8,550 nt of DNA from NCBI GenBank assembly GCA_021796055.1, contig JAJYOS010000230.1, positions 1 through 8,550 on the forward strand, written 5' to 3'. The translations under genes and the position numbers were made by a program. A model generated the notes under the pieces. The model had not been told where the DNA came from. It saw only the letters and a list, made by a program, of their open reading frames with translations, and made no database searches. Position 1 is the stretch's first letter. Every line of letters begins with the position of its first letter. Positions 5,372 to 8,550 of the stretch are shown here, in pieces. Source of the stretch: Bacteroidota bacterium (lineage in GTDB: Bacteria; Bacteroidota; Kryptoniia; Kryptoniales; JAKASW01).

Positions 5372-5731
5372 ATGTTTTGCCCGCAATGCAAGACGGAGTA
5401 TCGTCCGGGATTTACCCGTTGCGCCGACTGCGGCGTGGATCTTGTCGACCGGCTCCCGGAGGAGCCGGTTGAAGAGGTAGAAAGAATCACCGGCAGTTCG
5501 CAGCTTGTTCAGGTCCTTCGGACCAAAGACCGGTCGGACGTGCTGAGCATCCAGATGGTACTGGATTCAGCGGGGATCGAGTACTTGCTGCAGGGAGAGC
5601 TGATGACCTCTTTCCGCGATCCTGTGGTCCTCCTGGTAAGAGAGGAAGATTTCGAGCGCGTAAGGGAATTGCTGAAGGATATCCATTTAAACTATTCGAG
5701 TTCCGCCTTCAATCCGAAGAAGGGGCGATAG
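5372..5731 (+). CDS. Zinc-ribbon plus DUF2007 (putative signal-transducing) protein
   Basis: The 119-residue product has two parts. An N-terminal zinc ribbon uses CPQC (3-6) and CADCG (17-21), with the linker TEYRPGFTRC typical of these small domains. It is followed by an acidic hinge (LPEEPVEEVE) and a ferredoxin-like DUF2007 domain (PF09413) at about 47-105, with LVQVLRTKDRSDVLSIQMVL and the VVLLVREEDFERVRELL end. DUF2007 members are annotated as putative prokaryotic signal-transducing proteins, although no ligand is proven. ATG 5372 is chosen because GGGAGGT (5359-5365) lies 6 bp upstream and the ribbon then starts at residue 3; the earlier in-frame ATG 5354 would place this site inside the gene. 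Cytoplasmic. The next gene's frame runs open from inside this gene's 3' end. Confidence 0.92.
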   Translation: MFCPQCKTEYRPGFTRCADCGVDLVDRLPEEPVEEVERITGSSQLVQVLRTKDRSDVLSIQMVLDSAGIEYLLQGELMTSFRDPVVLLVREEDFERVRELLKDIHLNYSSSAFNPKKGR

Positions 5732-5771
5732 GCACAACCTGACCCTACGAGCTGACGACATAATCGAGACC

Positions 5772-5784
5772 GCCCGCAGCGGGC
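5772..5784. other. Perfect 13-bp palindrome GCCCGCAGCGGGC
   Basis: Six-base arms GCCCGC and GCGGGC flank a central A; as RNA it would fold as a 5-bp stem with a CAG loop. It sits 40 bp after the DUF2007 stop, in the leader or N-terminal coding part of the DUF3108 gene. No T tract follows directly (the next is TTTTT at 5809-5813), so a terminator role is doubtful. Confidence 0.35.
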
Positions 5785-5834
5785 TGAAGAAGGGAGCATC
5801 AACAGCGCTTTTTGCCCTTTTAGCCGCGGCCGTC

Positions 5835-6653
5835 GTGCTCCTTTCGCTGAGAGTGGCCTATTCGCTGTCCTTTTTTAATGGTCTCACGGAGCAGCTGCAA
5901 ACTGCGGGGTGGGTAAGCACTCCAGCAGATTCTCTCATCCAGCCGAACGAAGAGACGACTTACGAGGCAAGCTACCTTTTTTTCAAGATCGGCACGGCAA
6001 AGTTTCACCTCATTGAAAAGACGTCGTACGACGGCAAACCCGCGTACAAGATAGTCGCACACATCGATTCATACAGCGGAATCCCGTTTGTATACTACCA
6101 TGCGGTCTACGAAACGTATGCGGACGCAAGAACTCTGATGTGCCTGTTTACCTTCAACAGACAAAAAAGCGGGGACGACTGGATACACACCAGCTACAGC
6201 TTCAATTTTCCGGACAAGGAAATCGAGTGGAAGCAAACGAAGGACGATAAGGTAATCAAGGAGGATATCCTGCCGCTGGACCGGGGATACACGGACGGCC
6301 TGAGCTTCTACTACTTCGTCAGACGAGCCTGCCTGTATGCCGACGGAAGGAGGACGAATCTGACTATCCCGATCATATCGGACACCGTTCTTTCTACTGT
6401 GGATATGACGATCAACGAAGCACGCGAACCCTGCAGAGTGCCCGCCTTCGATTTCCCGATCGACTCTTACCGGATGTCGGGCCACATAAACTTCAAAGGT
6501 ACTTTTGGAGTGACCGGGAATTTCACCGGGTGGATAAGCGCCGATTCTTTGGAGGTGCCGTTGAAAGGAGACCTGCAGGTTATCCTTGGAAATATTGTCG
6601 TGAAACTGAAGGACATCCGTGGGAGAGAGTGGGCGCCACCGAGAGAAGAATGA
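5835..6653 (+). CDS. DUF3108 domain envelope protein, start uncertain
   Basis: From GTG 5835 the product has 272 residues. It matches DUF3108 (PF11306), a periplasmic beta-rich family: ETTYEASYLFFKIGTAKFHL (about 40-59) is the typical opening, followed by a repeated-strand body with YKIVAHIDSYSG, and a C-terminal GNIVVKLKDIRGREW. GTG 5835 cannot easily be the true start, because the frame upstream encodes a textbook signal sequence: from codon 5784 it reads LKKGASTALFALLAAAVVLL and continues SLRVAYS. That region has no in-frame ATG, GTG or TTG. The best candidate is CTG 5784, which would give 289 residues with Lys-Lys then a hydrophobic core, but no clear ribosome-binding site precedes it. 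An AAGAAGGGAG at 5787-5796 has no start codon at proper distance. The last codons overlap an ATG (ATGA at 6650-6653) that opens onto the AraC remnant. Probably exported; role unknown. Confidence 0.85.
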   Translation: MLLSLRVAYSLSFFNGLTEQLQTAGWVSTPADSLIQPNEETTYEASYLFFKIGTAKFHLIEKTSYDGKPAYKIVAHIDSYSGIPFVYYHAVYETYADARTLMCLFTFNRQKSGDDWIHTSYSFNFPDKEIEWKQTKDDKVIKEDILPLDRGYTDGLSFYYFVRRACLYADGRRTNLTIPIISDTVLSTVDMTINEAREPCRVPAFDFPIDSYRMSGHINFKGTFGVTGNFTGWISADSLEVPLKGDLQVILGNIVVKLKDIRGREWAPPREE

Positions 6654-6664
6654 TTTTCACCTCT

Positions 6665-6763
6665 TTCGTTTCTCTCATCAACACTCATTACGGGAAGAAC
6701 TTCTATGACTTCATCAACGGTTATCGTACGGAACAGGTGAAGCGCGACCTGTCGGACCCCGCA
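6665..6763 (+). pseudogene. Remnant of an AraC-family helix-turn-helix domain
   Basis: One frame here encodes about 33 residues that match the first helix-turn-helix of AraC/XylS regulators: NTHYGKNFYDFINGYR, then TEQVKRDLSDP. Full regulators have the pattern LSxLIN...GxNFxDFINxYRxxxVKxxLxDP, followed by some 60 residues with a second helix-turn-helix (GFNSKSSFNRxFKxxTG), none of which is present. The resemblance stops a few bases before the antisense stop codon of the ABC transporter at 6771, after which the frame is simply its reverse complement. Upstream, only a few codons separate the fragment from the DUF3108 stop. It could be read from ATG 6650 as a 73-residue product, but most of that would be non-homologous. 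Best explained as a leftover of a deleted regulator gene. Confidence 0.7.
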
Positions 6764-6766
6764 GGT
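6747..6766 (+). terminator. Possible terminator-like stem-loop downstream of the DUF3108 gene
   Basis: ACCTG-(T)-CGG pairs with CCG-CAGGT around an ACC loop: 8 pairs with one bulged base, followed by GTTCTTATT. It could end plus-strand transcription before the convergent ABC gene. It also forms part of the AraC remnant's coding sequence, so it may be fortuitous. Confidence 0.3.
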
Positions 6767-6770
6767 GTTC

Positions 6771-8471
6771 TTATTGCTGGAGCAGCTTGTATCTGTAGAA
6801 CTCGCCCCTGGCGTTCATCAGTTGGTCGTGTGTCCCTGATTCCACGCACTCCCCGTTTCTCATTACAATGATGCGGTCCGCGTTGCGGATGGTAGAAAGC
6901 CGGTGTGCCACGATGAATGTGGTACGTCCTTTGACCAGGCGCTGAATCGCCTCCTGGATAAGCGACTCGGAAACCACGTCGAGCGCCGATGTCGCTTCGT
7001 CAAGCACGATGACCCTCGGATCCCTGATGAGTGCACGTGCAATTGCGAGCCGCTGACGCTGGCCGCCTGACAGCCTCGCGCCGAGTTCACCCAGCGGAGT
7101 ATCGAGTCCGCGGGGCATTTTTTTCACAAAATCGGCCGCATTCGCGATTTCCAGGATCTCCCATAACTTTCCATCGCTTACCTTGTCGAGCCCGTAGATG
7201 ATGTTTTCGCGGACAGTCCCGCTGAAAAGCAGCGTCGTCTGTGGTACGACTGCAAGATAACGCCGGTACTGCCTCAGGTCGAGTTCCTGCATGTCCCTCC
7301 CGTCGAGTAGTATCCTTCCGCCGGTCGGTCTCCTGAATCCGATTATGAGACTCATCAGTGTTGATTTCCCCGAGCCCGATTCACCCACGAAGGCGACCGA
7401 TTCTCCCGGTTGCACCTCTAGCGAGAAGTCCTTTACGGCAAGGCCCGCTGACTTATCGTATGCGTAACTGACATTCTCGAATACGAAATGACCCGAAACG
7501 GATGTTACTGCCCTCTTCCCTGCGTTGTGTTCTATATCGGGAGACTCGAGTATTTCGCCGATTGATCGAATCGATTCGAAGCCGCGTGCAAGTTCAGGAT
7601 ATGCATTGAGGAGCGCGTTTACTGAGGCCACTATCATAGCGAAGTAGCTCTGGAATAGCACGACCTCGCCGACGCTGATCGCCTTCTTATACGCGAGGAT
7701 GGAGGTGAACATCAGACAGGCGAGCATCACTATCTGGAAGGAGGTCCAGGAGCTTGCGCCGAAGAGCGCGCCGAGCACCTCCAGCCGGATGCCCCTCTCC
7801 TTAACCCGCTCGAGCCGCCTGTTCATCTTGGAAAGCTCCGTCCGCTCCACGCCGTGTGCCCTGGTAATCGGGATCATCTGTATCATTTCGATTACGCTGG
7901 CAGAGAGCGATTCCATCTCGGAACGGTATTCCCTGTTGCGAGCCGTCATTTTTCTCGAGAAGAGATAGATCAGGCCGGAAGATATCGGAACCGAGATTAC
8001 GTAGAATATTGCGACGAGCGGCTGTCTGAAAATCGTTACCCCGAAAGCTATGAGTATGGTGAAGAGCGCGGGGAAAGCCGAACTCATTATGTTCCGCGAG
8101 AGTAGTTCAAGAGTTTCCACGTCGCGCAGGACTTTAGATTCGAGTTTCCCGGACTGATTCCTGTCGTGAAATGAGATTGACAGTTCCTGCAGCCGCCTGA
8201 CGATCGACGACCTCAGGTTGAGCTGCATCGTGTTCAGTGCGCTACTGAAGATTCTGACGTATGCCGTGTGAGTCGGTATGTTTTGAATGATAATTGCAAG
8301 GAAAATTGCCCCGACTACCCACAAGTCGTGAATGGAGTACCTCCCCGTGTTGCTGATAATGTTTATCATTCGCGCGATGATTATCGGGAGTACCCAGACC
8401 GGGGAGTTCTTTATTGCGAAGAGAGTAATCGCGGCAACCAGCTTCAAATGCTGCCCCTCGTAGAGATGCAT
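6771..8471 (-). CDS. MsbA-like ABC exporter half-transporter (membrane domain fused to ATPase)
   Basis: A type IV (exporter) ABC half-transporter that should work as a dimer in the inner membrane. Counted from ATG 8471 it has 566 residues. The N-terminal six-helix membrane domain spans about 8-310, with hydrophobic segments near 10-37, 49-66, 130-148, 152-171, 235-261 and 267-290. The ATPase domain follows with all motifs intact: Walker A GESGSGKST (363-371), Q-loop Gln411 in VPQTTLLFSGTVRENI, signature LSGGQRQR (467-474), Walker B VIVLDE with catalytic Glu492, D-loop SALD (495-498) and switch His523 in AHR. It ends LLQQ-stop. Substrate cannot be read from the sequence; lipids, drugs or peptides are all possible. 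ATG 8471 lacks a good ribosome-binding site, and the frame stays open to the window edge, adding residues that look native (YHSAHPLKSL), so the true start probably lies beyond 8550. It is convergent to the DUF3108 gene, only 117 bp from its stop. Confidence 0.95.
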   Translation of the reverse strand: MHLYEGQHLKLVAAITLFAIKNSPVWVLPIIIARMINIISNTGRYSIHDLWVVGAIFLAIIIQNIPTHTAYVRIFSSALNTMQLNLRSSIVRRLQELSISFHDRNQSGKLESKVLRDVETLELLSRNIMSSAFPALFTILIAFGVTIFRQPLVAIFYVISVPISSGLIYLFSRKMTARNREYRSEMESLSASVIEMIQMIPITRAHGVERTELSKMNRRLERVKERGIRLEVLGALFGASSWTSFQIVMLACLMFTSILAYKKAISVGEVVLFQSYFAMIVASVNALLNAYPELARGFESIRSIGEILESPDIEHNAGKRAVTSVSGHFVFENVSYAYDKSAGLAVKDFSLEVQPGESVAFVGESGSGKSTLMSLIIGFRRPTGGRILLDGRDMQELDLRQYRRYLAVVPQTTLLFSGTVRENIIYGLDKVSDGKLWEILEIANAADFVKKMPRGLDTPLGELGARLSGGQRQRLAIARALIRDPRVIVLDEATSALDVVSESLIQEAIQRLVKGRTTFIVAHRLSTIRNADRIIVMRNGECVESGTHDQLMNARGEFYRYKLLQQ

Positions 8472-8550
8472 AAGACTCTTGAGCGGGTGAGCGCTGTGGT
8501 AACTGAATTCCAGCTGTGTATGTCTTCGTACTCTCGTTCCGGAAACCAGG

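Noticed and set aside
6650..6871. Intact small regulator gene starting at ATG 6650
   Set aside because: Only the middle third resembles AraC; the remainder is the antisense of the ABC transporter's 3' end, and the second helix-turn-helix is absent.
1..8550. A coordinated multi-gene defence or biosynthetic system
   Set aside because: Genes are widely spaced, mostly singly transcribed and of unrelated families; no nuclease, helicase, toxin pair, methylase, integrase or transposase was seen, so no system can be supported.

Overview
The window looks like chromosomal DNA from a moderately GC-rich, little-studied bacterium. Most protein families seen here (DUF5694, DUF3788, DUF3108, DUF2752 next to TM2, zinc ribbon plus DUF2007, DHCW cupin) are common in the Bacteroidota/Ignavibacteriota/FCB part of the tree. 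Clear Shine-Dalgarno sites (AAGGAG, AAGGAGGG, GGGAGGT) and several candidate sigma70-type promoters with 17-bp spacers argue against a typical Bacteroidia genome and fit an Ignavibacteria-like or candidate-phylum relative better. This placement is an inference from family content; there is no rRNA or marker gene to confirm it.

Layout, left to right: the 3' end of an unrecognised protein with four clustered cysteines (2-619); a spacer with a degenerate 8-bp tandem repeat; a NifX/NifB-type iron-molybdenum cofactor-binding-fold protein with a His-rich tail (762-1139); a small four-helix membrane protein (1318-1746); a broken DUF5694 gene (1858-2452); a retinol-dehydrogenase-like short-chain dehydrogenase (2583-3422); a DHCW cupin (3501-3830); a DUF2752-TM2 pair (3924-4627); a DUF3788 protein (4810-5232); a zinc-ribbon/DUF2007 protein (5372-5731); a DUF3108 envelope protein whose start codon is unclear (about 5784 or 5835, to 6653); a short AraC-type helix-turn-helix remnant (6665-6763); and, on the minus strand, an MsbA-like ABC exporter half-transporter (6771 to at least 8471, frame open to the window edge).

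The plus-strand genes are mostly separated by 70-180 bp with their own ribosome-binding sites, and several have a plausible promoter, so they look like single-gene units. The only convincing operon is DUF2752-TM2. There is no mobile element, CRISPR array, RNA gene or recognisable multi-gene defence or biosynthetic system. The most notable items are signs of genome decay and rearrangement (broken DUF5694 gene, AraC remnant, octamer repeat), the missing start of the DUF3108 gene, and a dyad at the predicted transcription start of the dehydrogenase.
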